DNA of 9,368 bases from an uncultured Candidatus Melainabacteria bacterium (GCA_946622835.1 CAMOQI010000016.1:1-9368); one strand, 5' to 3'; shown: positions 1-5,926, numbered from the stretch's first letter. The notes: generated from the letters alone by a model not told the origin. Numbers and translations: made by a program.

Positions 1-1
1 A

Positions 2-775
2 TGCGGAATAAAAAAGGTCAGAAGAACGGGCGGCGAGCCGCTTGTAAGGGGCGACGTTACCGAAATAGTAAGGCTTATCCGTACCGTTTCCGGAATTGAA
101 ACGGTTGCCCTTACAACAAACGGAGTTTACCTTAAACAGTATGCAGAAGAGCTGAAGGCGGCAGGACTTGACAGCGTTAATATCAGCCTTGACAGCACCG
201 ACGGCAGCACCTACCGTCACCTTACGGGCGCCGACGTTCTTCAAAGAGTAATGGAGGGCATTGACGCCGCCGAAAAAGCCGGGCTTTCACCGCTGAAGCT
301 CAACGCCGTGCTTATGAAAGGCGTTAACTCTGACGGCGCGGGCGAGCTTATAAGCCTTGCAAAAGAGCGAAAAATTGACGTGCGTTTTATTGAGCTTATG
401 CCGTTTTCAGATGAGGGTGAAAACGCGGATTTGCTTGTAACGGGCGATGAAATACTGAAGCAGTTTCCTATCCTTGAATATACGGGAAGCGAAGGTACCG
501 CAAAGTATTATTCTGCCGAAGGCTTTAAGGGCAGAGTAGGACTGATAAGCCCCGTTACCCGGAAGTTCTGTAACGAATGCAACCGCGTCCGTTTGCTCTG
601 CGACGGTAAGGTAAAGCCCTGCCTCGGCTATGATACGGCGTATGATATTCTTCCGTTTATAAACGACGAAGAAAAGCTCATAAAAGAGATTGAAAAAATT
701 ATTCTTAAAAAGCCCGCGGGGCACAACTTTGAAAACAGAAACACCGCCCACGGACTTAATAAAACCGGAGGATAA
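2..775 (+). CDS. moaA: GTP 3',8-cyclase MoaA, 5'-truncated by the window edge
   Basis: Radical SAM enzyme of the first step of molybdenum cofactor synthesis (GTP to 3',8-cyclo-7,8-dihydro-GTP, passed to MoaC). The frame is open from base 2, so the gene starts outside the window; 257 residues are visible of a family length near 330. Seen: the SAM-binding segment TGGEPLVR at bases 29-52, LTTNGV and NISLDS strand motifs, and the second 4Fe-4S site C-x2-C-x13-C (FCNECNRVRLLC...KPCL, bases 566-625) that holds the substrate in MoaA. The product ends in Gly-Gly, as MoaA proteins do. The first cluster motif (C-x3-C-x2-C) lies in the missing N-terminal part. The MOSC gene begins one base after the stop, so the two are probably co-transcribed. 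The ATG at 251 is internal, because motifs precede it. Confidence 0.95.
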   Translation, partial: CGIKKVRRTGGEPLVRGDVTEIVRLIRTVSGIETVALTTNGVYLKQYAEELKAAGLDSVNISLDSTDGSTYRHLTGADVLQRVMEGIDAAEKAGLSPLKLNAVLMKGVNSDGAGELISLAKERKIDVRFIELMPFSDEGENADLLVTGDEILKQFPILEYTGSEGTAKYYSAEGFKGRVGLISPVTRKFCNECNRVRLLCDGKVKPCLGYDTAYDILPFINDEEKLIKEIEKIILKKPAGHNFENRNTAHGLNKTGG

Positions 776-776
776 A

Positions 777-1211
777 ATGGCAAAAGTTGTTGCAATTAAT
801 ATCAGCGAAAAAAAGAAAACGCCGAAAAAATCAATCCCGGAAGGAAGGCTGATTGAAGATTTCGGCTTTGAAAATGACGCCCATGCGGGCAAGTGGCACC
901 GCCAGGTAAGCCTTCTTGCAAAGGAGAGCATAGAGCGCGCGCAGGGTATGCGCACGGACGGACTCTGCCACGGTATGTTTGCAGAAAATATTACCACCGA
1001 GGGCATCGTTCTTCACACCTTACCGATTGGAACAAAGCTGAAAATAGGCGATACCGCCGTTATTGAAATAACGCAGATAGGCAAGGAGTGCCACGACGGC
1101 TGCGCTATTAAAGAGCTTGTTGGCCAGTGCATTATGCCGCGCGAGGGCATATTCGGAATTGTGCTTACGGGCGGAACCGTAAGGGAGGGTGACGAAATTA
1201 CCGTAATATGA
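777..1211 (+). CDS. Small single-domain MOSC protein
   Basis: 144 residues, essentially one MOSC (Moco sulfurase C-terminal) domain. MOSC domains bind the molybdenum cofactor or handle sulfur and metal groups; small stand-alone ones in molybdopterin operons are generally not assigned a reaction. Seen: an N-terminal strand with basic stretch, the G-F-ENDAHAG loop (30-38), GMFAENITTEG (67-76), the family cysteine site GKECHDGCA (102-110; Cys105, Cys109), Cys118, PREGIF (121-126) and a C-terminal GGTVREGD. ATG 777 was chosen because GGAGG (767-771) sits five bases upstream, at the end of moaA; an in-frame ATG at 690 lies inside moaA and would add residues unlike the family. Its stop codon overlaps the start of the next gene (ATGA), suggesting coupled translation. 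It probably acts in molybdopterin handling with MoaA. Confidence 0.9.
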   Translation: MAKVVAINISEKKKTPKKSIPEGRLIEDFGFENDAHAGKWHRQVSLLAKESIERAQGMRTDGLCHGMFAENITTEGIVLHTLPIGTKLKIGDTAVIEITQIGKECHDGCAIKELVGQCIMPREGIFGIVLTGGTVREGDEITVI

Positions 1212-1789
1212 AACAGCTTCTGGAATTGTTTGTAAGCTTTGCAAAAATAGGTTTGTTCACCTTCGGCGGGGGCTACGCTATGCTCCCGCTTATTGAGCGT
1301 ACCTGCGTTGAGCAGAAAAAGTGGCTTACAAATGAAGATATGCTTAACGTTACGGTTATTGCGGAATCCACGCCCGGCCCCGTTGCAATCAACTGCGCAA
1401 CCTTTGTAGGCAATAAGCAAAAGGGCTTTTTGGGAGCGCTTTTTGCAACGCTCGGTATGGTAACGCCCTCGTTTATAATTATTCTTCTTATTTCCTTTTT
1501 CCTTGAAAGCTTCCTTGAAATCAAATGGGTGGCGGGCGCTTTTCAGGGAATAAAAATTGCCGTTGCCGTTCTGATTGTTGATGCGGCAATCCGGATTTTT
1601 AAGAAAATTGAAAAAAACGCTTTAACCTTAACAATAACCGCTGTGTCCTGTCTTATGCTTCTTGCAGTTGACTTTTTATCGGTAAGGTTTTCTTCGGTTG
1701 TAATACTTCTTACAGCGGCGGCGGTAAGCTTTTTTGTTTATCTTGCAAAAAGAAAAGGAAAAGGGGGAAAAGAAAATGATTTATCTTAA
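1208..1789 (+). CDS. CHR-family (chromate-type) transporter, first short subunit
   Basis: 193-residue membrane protein with one CHR domain, the short form of the chromate ion transporter family in which two adjacent half-size genes together make the transporter. Seen: the amphipathic start with FTFGGGYAMLPLIE (17-30), the signature ESTPGPVAINCATFVG (53-68), four or more hydrophobic spans (about 75-103, 110-130, 140-156, 160-180) and a lysine-rich tail. The ATG overlaps the MOSC stop (ATGA), and the only purine-rich site (GGGAGGG, 1183-1189) is too far away, so translation is probably coupled. Family members export chromate or move sulfate-like oxyanions. Being embedded behind moaA and MOSC, the natural substrate here could be another oxyanion; that is inference. 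The topology and pairing are secure, the substrate is not. Confidence 0.88.
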   Translation: MKQLLELFVSFAKIGLFTFGGGYAMLPLIERTCVEQKKWLTNEDMLNVTVIAESTPGPVAINCATFVGNKQKGFLGALFATLGMVTPSFIIILLISFFLESFLEIKWVAGAFQGIKIAVAVLIVDAAIRIFKKIEKNALTLTITAVSCLMLLAVDFLSVRFSSVVILLTAAAVSFFVYLAKRKGKGGKENDLS

Positions 1790-2345
1790 GCTTTTCCTCA
1801 CCTTCTTGAAGGTCGGTCTTTTTGCCTTCGGCGGGGGCTATGCAGCAGTTCCGCTGATAAGGGAAACCATGACAGCCCAAAACTGGTTTGAAGATGAACA
1901 GCTTATGGAATTAATCGCCGTAAGCGAAAGCACGCCCGGCCCGATTATGGTTAACCTTGCAACATATATCGGTGCAAAGCACGGCGGCGTTTTAGGCGCG
2001 GCGGTTGCAACAGCGGCGGTAATATTACCCGCTTTTATAATAATACTGCTGATTGTTAAGGTAATGAAAAACGCCCTGAAAAATGAGGGCGTAAAAGCTG
2101 CGGTTGACGGAATAAAGCCCGCAATAGTCGGTATAATTCTTGCAACCGGTATATCTATGGCGGCGGGAAATATATTTGCGTTTATCCCCGAGGACGCAGC
2201 TGTTTTTGACTTAAAGGCTTTTGTTCTTACGGCAGTGTTCGCGCTGATATATTTCGGCTCAAGAAAGGTTGTTAAAAACGGAATATCGCCCATTGTTTTA
2301 ATCCTGCTTTCGGGTGCTGCGGGCGTTGTTCTGTACGGAATATAA
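1776..2345 (+). CDS. CHR-family (chromate-type) transporter, second short subunit
   Basis: 189 residues, paralogous to the preceding gene and partner of the two-gene CHR transporter. Seen: LFAFGGGYAAVPLIRE (15-30), ESTPGPIMVNLATYIG (51-66), and hydrophobic spans at about 71-97, 112-132, 145-160 and 170-188. The start at 1776 is favoured over the upstream in-frame ATG at 1734, because GGGGG (1763-1767) lies eight bases before it and the first residues then align with those of its paralogue. It overlaps the end of the first CHR gene by 14 bases in a different frame, a common arrangement for these pairs that keeps expression balanced. The two halves differ in charge at the first loop (PLIERT against PLIRET), compatible with a heterodimer. 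Substrate not determinable from sequence. Confidence 0.88.
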   Translation: MIYLKLFLTFLKVGLFAFGGGYAAVPLIRETMTAQNWFEDEQLMELIAVSESTPGPIMVNLATYIGAKHGGVLGAAVATAAVILPAFIIILLIVKVMKNALKNEGVKAAVDGIKPAIVGIILATGISMAAGNIFAFIPEDAAVFDLKAFVLTAVFALIYFGSRKVVKNGISPIVLILLSGAAGVVLYGI

Positions 2346-2363
2346 AAAAAGGAGTAATGTTTT

Positions 2364-2792
2364 ATGGTAGGAAGGCAAGTAATAACGGTCAACAGGGATT
2401 TCACGCTTGAGGAGCTCGAGCAGTTTATGCAGGCAAACTGGGATAAAAGCCGGTTCAGCGACTTCAGAATAGGCAAGCCGACGAGCGCTTCCGTAAGCGA
2501 GTATATCCTTCTCCCCGCAACCCAGAGGTTTCTTGTAATCGTTTATCCGAAAAAGGCGGGCGGGCTTTTCAGTAAGGACAGCAAGGTTGTTCTTACCGTT
2601 GCCGACACCCCCGCGGGAGCGCAGGAAGCGTTCTTTGAATATATCCCTGCGCAGGGAACTATTTTCAGCCTCTGGCAGACAAGTAAGGTTCTTAACGCCG
2701 AAAAGGAAAGAAGAGGCCCCGCCGAAGAGGTCCTTCAGGCTTATACCGCCCATATGAAAGAAATCCTTTCCCAAAACGGTTTACTTAAATAG
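2364..2792 (+). CDS. Uncharacterised 142-residue cytosolic protein
   Basis: I do not recognise a family. The gene is well formed: GGAG (2351-2354) nine bases before ATG, codon use like its neighbours, 18 bases after the CHR pair. The protein has no signal peptide or membrane span. It begins with a beta strand and an acidic helix (TLEELEQFMQANW, 14-26), then alternating strands (VSEYILLPATQRFLVIVYPK, 44-63; SKVVLTVADT, 73-82), a hydrophobic FFEYIPAQGTIFSLW region (90-104) and a charged C-terminal helix (110-138). That alternation suggests a small alpha/beta fold. There are no cysteine pairs and no obvious catalytic triad. Being at the end of the transporter cluster it may be co-transcribed, but nothing in it points to molybdenum or oxyanions. 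Confidence 0.75.
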   Translation: MVGRQVITVNRDFTLEELEQFMQANWDKSRFSDFRIGKPTSASVSEYILLPATQRFLVIVYPKKAGGLFSKDSKVVLTVADTPAGAQEAFFEYIPAQGTIFSLWQTSKVLNAEKERRGPAEEVLQAYTAHMKEILSQNGLLK

Positions 2793-2800
2793 AAATTAAA

Positions 2801-3400
2801 GTGAACGGCAAGAATAAATATTCAGAAGAAACCGGACTTGAATTAATACGAAGCAGCCGTAAAACGCTTGCTTTGGAGATTAAGCCTGACGGCAGAGTTA
2901 TCGTCCGTGCGCCTTTGCATATGAGTCAAAGAAAAATTGATGCGTTTGTTGAAGATAAAGCCGGCTGGATTGAGAAACATTTAAGCAGGTTAAAAACGGC
3001 TCAGGCAGCACAGAACGGCATTAATAAATTAACCGATGATGAGCTGCAATTACTCGCAGAAAAGGCTTTGCAGTACATACCGCAGCGCGTAGAATACTAC
3101 TCAAAGTTTATCGGCGTAAACTACGGCAGGATTACTATAAGGAATCAGAAAACCAAGTGGGGCAGCTGTTCCTCAAAAGGCAATCTGAATTTTAACTGCC
3201 TGCTTATGCTGACGCCGCCGGAAGTGATTGACAGCGTTGTTGTTCATGAGCTCTGCCACAGAAAAGAAATGAACCATTCTAACAGGTTTTACGCCGAAGT
3301 TCTGAAGGTATATCCCGAATACAAAAAGTGGAACAGGTGGCTGAAAGAAAACGGTCCGGCGATTATGAGCAAGCCGGGCTATCCGTACGATAACAGTTGA
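2801..3400 (+). CDS. YgjP-like (SprT/M48-type) zinc metallopeptidase
   Basis: 199 residues of the YgjP/WLM-type metal-dependent hydrolase family. Seen: the N-terminal strand pattern RSSRKTLALEIKPDGRVIVRAP (residues 17-38), the helix after it, KTKWGSCSSKGNLNFN (117-132), and the zinc site HELCH (149-153) with His159 as the likely third ligand (H-x3-H-x5-H), followed by an aromatic and basic tail. This is close to the usual full length, so it looks intact. No signal peptide: a cytosolic peptidase. I used the GTG at 2801 because the N-terminal strand motif is part of the family and the next in-frame ATG (2921) would remove it; the upstream ribosome site is poor (AAATTAAA), so the start is less certain than the gene. 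Substrate is unknown for most of the family. The last chromosomal gene before the tRNA junction. Confidence 0.88.
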   Translation: MNGKNKYSEETGLELIRSSRKTLALEIKPDGRVIVRAPLHMSQRKIDAFVEDKAGWIEKHLSRLKTAQAAQNGINKLTDDELQLLAEKALQYIPQRVEYYSKFIGVNYGRITIRNQKTKWGSCSSKGNLNFNCLLMLTPPEVIDSVVVHELCHRKEMNHSNRFYAEVLKVYPEYKKWNRWLKENGPAIMSKPGYPYDNS

Positions 3401-3422
3401 ATGGAAAGATTTTCGCAAGTTT

Positions 3423-3448
3423 AAAAAAGAGTATATTCAAAAATACTC
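3423..3448 (-). terminator. Probable second terminator of the minus-strand tRNA unit
   Basis: A 6-bp stem (GAGTAT 3429-3434 with ATACTC 3443-3448, 8-base loop) is followed on the minus strand by six T residues (3428 down to 3423). The stem is short and AT-containing, so it is weaker than the hairpin at 3498-3525, but the T-tract is better. Minus-strand transcripts from the tRNA genes would meet it second. On the plus strand it lacks a T-tract, so it is a poor terminator for the metallopeptidase gene. Confidence 0.5.
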
Positions 3449-3484
3449 CGTAAATCCAATCACCGCTAATTAAAGCGATTAACG

Positions 3485-3525
3485 AGTATAAGAAAACAGG
3501 GCAGAGGTTTTTACACCTCTGCCCT
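3485..3525 (-). terminator. Strong hairpin terminator downstream of tRNA-Tyr
   Basis: A perfect 11-bp stem (AGGGCAGAGGT 3498-3508 with ACCTCTGCCCT 3515-3525) and 6-base loop. On the minus strand the stem is followed by a T-rich tail (GTTTTCTTAT, 3497-3488), which fits termination of the tRNA-Tyr transcript about 75 bases after its 3' end. On the plus strand the tail is AATTGTATTG, less typical, but the hairpin could also help end or protect the metallopeptidase mRNA coming the other way. Confidence 0.7.
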
Positions 3526-3598
3526 AATTGTATTGACCTAAAAAGTAAAGGAACCCGATTGTCTCATTACTGATAGCAAATTTCGGATTCCTCAACCG

Positions 3599-3683
<85 letters not shown>

Positions 3684-3689
3684 ATTTTA

Positions 3690-3736
3690 TGGAGCTGGTG
3701 AACGGACTTGAACCCCTGACCTGCTGATTACAAATC
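3690..3736 (-). pseudogene. tRNA-Thr (TGT) 3' remnant, probable attachment core of an integrated element
   Basis: The minus strand reads a tRNA-Thr from the middle of the anticodon arm to encoded CCA: loop TTTGTAA (3734-3728, anticodon TGT), 3' anticodon stem TCAGC, T loop TTCAAGT, acceptor 3' strand CACCAGC (3700-3694), T, CCA (3692-3690). The 5' side breaks after GA of the anticodon stem (3736-3735): the next bases read CGC where GCT would be needed to pair. No adjacent sequence supplies a proper D arm or a full GCTGGTG acceptor strand. A 3' block starting in the anticodon stem is the classic target of tyrosine recombinases. On this reading the chromosome continues to the left with tRNA-Tyr and the island lies to the right. 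The T stem also has one G-G mismatch. A degraded full-length tRNA with an internal insertion is a less likely alternative. Confidence 0.75.
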
Positions 3737-3811
3737 GCGACTTCTGATATAACAAAGAGTCACAAACCGCACCGTTAAGCCATTTTTCAGCGTTTCAATT
3801 TGAGAGAAAAT

Positions 3812-3893
3812 TGACCACTTATACCAAATTTACGCAAGTTTTCACACGGCTTTTAATTCATAAGTGGTCAATAAGTGGTCAGATAAGTGGTCA
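3812..3893. repeat. Four copies of an 11-base motif beside the attachment core
   Basis: ATAAGTGGTCA occurs as three near-tandem direct copies at 3860-3870, 3871-3881 and 3883-3893 (spacing 11 and 12 bases, about one helical turn). One exact inverted copy, TGACCACTTAT, lies at 3812-3822. They sit 76 to 157 bases from the tRNA break. Exact conservation, helical phasing and closeness to a core site are what arm-type integrase or excisionase binding sites look like. The last copy ends ten bases from the end of the nucleotidyltransferase gene. An operator for another regulator is the alternative. Confidence 0.65.
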
Positions 3894-3902
3894 AATCTCC
3901 AA

Positions 3903-4553
3903 TCAAAAATTACGATAATAAACCTCATTAACAGCCTCAATAAATACGACAAAAGACGGATGATTATGGTCTTGATTATGAAGGTAAAAATTCTTCTTGT
4001 CAAGATACGTACTTCTAACTTCAAGCCATAAATTAGTGGCTTTTATTTTTTCTATCCTTTTATTAAGTGCACGAGAATGCGGAACATCATTCCAATAGTA
4101 TTCATCATACCTAACAATACCGGTCTTATTGTGAATAAGGCGTTTCCAGTTTCCTTGAGAATAAGTTATAATTCCCAGATCAATACTAAACGGTGTTTTA
4201 TTTCCATGAGTGAATTCTCTCAATTCAGTAGTTAATACAGAAGTAGAGTCCTTACAATCCCTCCAACCATTATTGTTTAATATTTCATCAAACATATTTT
4301 GAACATATTCCTTAATAGCTCTGCCATTATTAATGCCGATTTCATAACAATCAATGATGCAGAGATTATAATCAAGATCAACCGGTTCATTTGCGTTTTG
4401 TGTTATAAGATTTTTTGCGCCACTGCCAACCAAATGAGCTTCAACACGCATAATATCATCGTTGTTGATTGCTTGAACTAATTGATTAATAATGTCTGAG
4501 CAAGTCGATTTTAGTTTTTTCAAATATTGTTTGTCTTCAATATAGTGGTACAT
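3903..4553 (-). CDS. Stand-alone nucleotidyltransferase-fold protein
   Basis: 216 residues. Seen: a helical N-terminus, then the pol-beta-type nucleotidyltransferase signature: LVGSGAKNL (41-49, Gly43-Ser44) followed by VDLDYNL (58-64, Asp59 and Asp61) and a third acidic residue in PFSIDLGII (Asp125). All three carboxylates of the metal site are therefore present and the enzyme should be active. The C-terminal third is aromatic and basic (YYWNDVPHS; HNHPSFVVF). I recall similar proteins as hypothetical members in Clostridia mobile DNA. Substrate is unknown; it is shorter than typical CD-NTases or AbiEii toxins, and no antitoxin, HEPN or effector partner is adjacent. The start is secure: GGAGGG (minus strand, 4565-4560) six bases before ATG. 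It is transcribed away from the TcmP operon from its own promoter. Codon use is AT-rich. Confidence 0.8.
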   Translation of the reverse strand: MYHYIEDKQYLKKLKSTCSDIINQLVQAINNDDIMRVEAHLVGSGAKNLITQNANEPVDLDYNLCIIDCYEIGINNGRAIKEYVQNMFDEILNNNGWRDCKDSTSVLTTELREFTHGNKTPFSIDLGIITYSQGNWKRLIHNKTGIVRYDEYYWNDVPHSRALNKRIEKIKATNLWLEVRSTYLDKKNFYLHNQDHNHPSFVVFIEAVNEVYYRNF

Positions 4554-4616
4554 AATATTCCCTCCAGAAAATTATTTCTCAAACCGACCATTCAAATAGC
4601 ATATCCGAATCATTAC

Positions 4617-4644
4617 ATTATATCGCAAGAAATTTAATTGTCAA
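4617..4644 (-). promoter_or_regulatory. Consensus sigma70-type promoter of the nucleotidyltransferase gene
   Basis: On the minus strand TTGACA (4644-4639) and TATAAT (4622-4617) both match consensus exactly, with a 16-base spacer. Transcription would begin near 4610, giving a leader of about 57 bases before the ATG at 4553. The strength predicted from this match suggests constitutive expression. No obvious operator was seen in it. Confidence 0.8.
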
Positions 4645-4696
4645 TAGGATTAATTGTCTTTTTTTGCATATAAAAGTGATATTTTTGTAATTCAGC

Positions 4697-4724
4697 TTGA
4701 CAGAATATTAGTTTTTTGTATTGT
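4697..4724 (+). promoter_or_regulatory. Likely promoter of the TcmP operon
   Basis: TTGACA (4697-4702), exact consensus, is followed after 16 bases by TATTGT (4719-4724), four of six matches to TATAAT. Transcription would start near 4731, precisely at the inverted repeat 4731-4763. It faces away from the nucleotidyltransferase promoter 53 bases away, so the two units are divergent and could share regulation. The weak -10 leaves room for activation or poor basal expression. Confidence 0.55.
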
Positions 4725-4730
4725 AAAAGG

Positions 4731-4763
4731 AGCATAGTACAGGAATCATCCCTCTACTATGCT
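4731..4763 (+). promoter_or_regulatory. Stem-loop or operator at the 5' end of the TcmP operon mRNA
   Basis: Perfect 9-bp inverted repeat AGCATAGTA (4731-4739) / TACTATGCT (4755-4763). Inside it, after a C-C mismatch, AGG (4741-4743) can pair with CCT (4751-4753) around a 7-base loop. No T-tract follows (TGGTGTTGT), so it is not a terminator. It lies at the predicted transcript start, where it could be a stabilising 5' hairpin, a regulatory RNA element or a dimeric repressor operator. About 50 bases separate it from the ATG. Confidence 0.6.
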
Positions 4764-4813
4764 TGGTGTTGTAAAAATAATAAAAACATGTTAGTATAAG
4801 GAAAGGTGATTAA

Positions 4814-5917
4814 ATGAATGGTAGTTTAAATTTCGATGTAGCTAAGCCTCATTCAATAAAGAAATTTGACATGATTAGCAGTTATACCGATGCCTGGGCA
4901 CGGAAAATACTTGGATTTCAAAAGTCTGAAGGATTAGTATATATTGATTGTATGTCAAACTGCGGATACTATTTAGATGACGATTCTAATATGGTAGAAG
5001 GAACTGCAATTAAAGTAGTTAAAGCATTAGAAACGCTTTCTGAAAACTATCCACAAAAAACTATAGACATCTATTTCAACGACTATGAACAGTGGAAAGT
5101 TGATTACTTGAAATCAACAATTGACTCATTAGGTATAAAAACGGTAAAGATTCATTATTCTAACTTGGACAGTAGCGAATTCTTGAATTCGTTTAGTCTT
5201 AAGAGTTTCAGAAATAAGAGTACCCTACTAATTTATGACCCATTTAAAGCAGATATTGATTGGGATGCTTTGCAGCCATATTTAAATGGTTGGTGTGAGG
5301 TAATTATTAACCATATGGTTCATGATACAACCAGAGGTGCTAAGCAAGCTAAAAAGCAAGAAGTCATTGATCGCTATGAACGGACTTATAAATGCAGTAT
5401 AGATGAAATACTAACTATTTGTACTGATAGGGATAAACTTGACAGTATTGTTGTTGATATCATTGAAAAATCTGTTTCTAACAATCAAAGAGAACACTAT
5501 GTAGCTTCGTTCCCTTTTTATAACAGAACGAAAGGATTGGTTTACAATCTCTTAATGTGTACTAGCAACATAGAAGGGATGAAACTTTATAAAAAAGTTG
5601 CATGGAAGAACTTTGGGAACAGATCTTCAACAAAAAAAGATTTTGTTAATACTCAATTGCAGTTTTCTTTTGACGATGGCTCTATCGAAATGGAAACAGA
5701 CGAACATTGTTATAATATCACGGATGTTGCTATGTATGTTTACAATAAATATCATGCTTCTGGAAAAGTGTTGTTGGATAATGTTTATTATGATCTTGAC
5801 AGACATCCTATATTCCCGACAGACGGGTATAAAAATGACATCAAGAATGAATTGAAAAGTCTCTATGGTGTTTCTTTTCAAAATATTAACGGGAAACAAT
5901 ATATTTTATTTAAGTGA
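4814..5917 (+). CDS. tcmP: Three-Cys-motif partner protein TcmP
   Basis: 367 residues. I assign it to the TcmP family (proteins found next to a three-Cys-motif Gp37/Gp68 protein) from the N-terminal pattern (KKFDMISSYTDAW, 16-28), a methyltransferase-like strand-loop YIDCMSNCGYY (43-53), a second strand IDIYFNDYE (84-92), a third LLIYDPF (138-144) and the gene order. These resemble motifs I, II and IV of Rossmann-fold methyltransferases, but motif I has MSNCG where an F-A-G-x-G loop would be usual, so cofactor binding is uncertain. A basic tract follows (RGAKQAKKQEVIDRYER, 174-190), and the C-terminal 100 residues resemble a small winged or alpha/beta domain. The ribosome site AAAGGTGA (4803-4810) precedes the ATG. 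First gene of a three-gene operon; the next gene starts nine bases after the stop. The biochemical role is not established to my knowledge. Confidence 0.82.
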   Translation: MNGSLNFDVAKPHSIKKFDMISSYTDAWARKILGFQKSEGLVYIDCMSNCGYYLDDDSNMVEGTAIKVVKALETLSENYPQKTIDIYFNDYEQWKVDYLKSTIDSLGIKTVKIHYSNLDSSEFLNSFSLKSFRNKSTLLIYDPFKADIDWDALQPYLNGWCEVIINHMVHDTTRGAKQAKKQEVIDRYERTYKCSIDEILTICTDRDKLDSIVVDIIEKSVSNNQREHYVASFPFYNRTKGLVYNLLMCTSNIEGMKLYKKVAWKNFGNRSSTKKDFVNTQLQFSFDDGSIEMETDEHCYNITDVAMYVYNKYHASGKVLLDNVYYDLDRHPIFPTDGYKNDIKNELKSLYGVSFQNINGKQYILFK

Positions 5918-5926
5918 GGAAATAAA

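Noticed and set aside
690..776. Upstream in-frame ATG (690) extending the MOSC gene by 29 residues
   Set aside because: It lies inside moaA, has no ribosome site, and adds residues unlike MOSC N-termini; GGAGG before 777 marks the real start.
1734..1775. Upstream in-frame ATG (1734) for the second CHR gene
   Set aside because: GGGGG before 1776 and alignment with the paralogue's first residues favour 1776.
407..2774. Long minus-strand open frames opposite moaA, MOSC, the CHR pair and the 142-residue gene
   Set aside because: They are antisense shadows of genes with clear family motifs, with no ribosome sites or recognisable motifs of their own.
3401..3420. TTTTCGCAAGTTTAAAA-like stretch resembling TTTACGCAAGTTTTC near 3829, as a possible second attachment repeat
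   Set aside because: The shared core is only about nine bases with mismatches around it, one copy is not at a tRNA, and chance is likely in AT-rich sequence.
4759..4794. Eleven-codon frame starting in the TcmP leader hairpin (MLGVVKIIKTC)
   Set aside because: No ribosome site; the start is buried in the stem and there is no run of regulatory codons. Too short to support as a leader peptide.
4769..4797. Second promoter TTGTAA / TAGTAT (17-base spacer) before tcmP
   Set aside because: Each box has only four of six matches, and the start would fall on the ribosome site, leaving almost no leader.
5598..5899. Overlapping frames on both strands within the 3' part of tcmP
   Set aside because: They lie within a well-supported gene and look like low-complexity shadows of AT-rich DNA.
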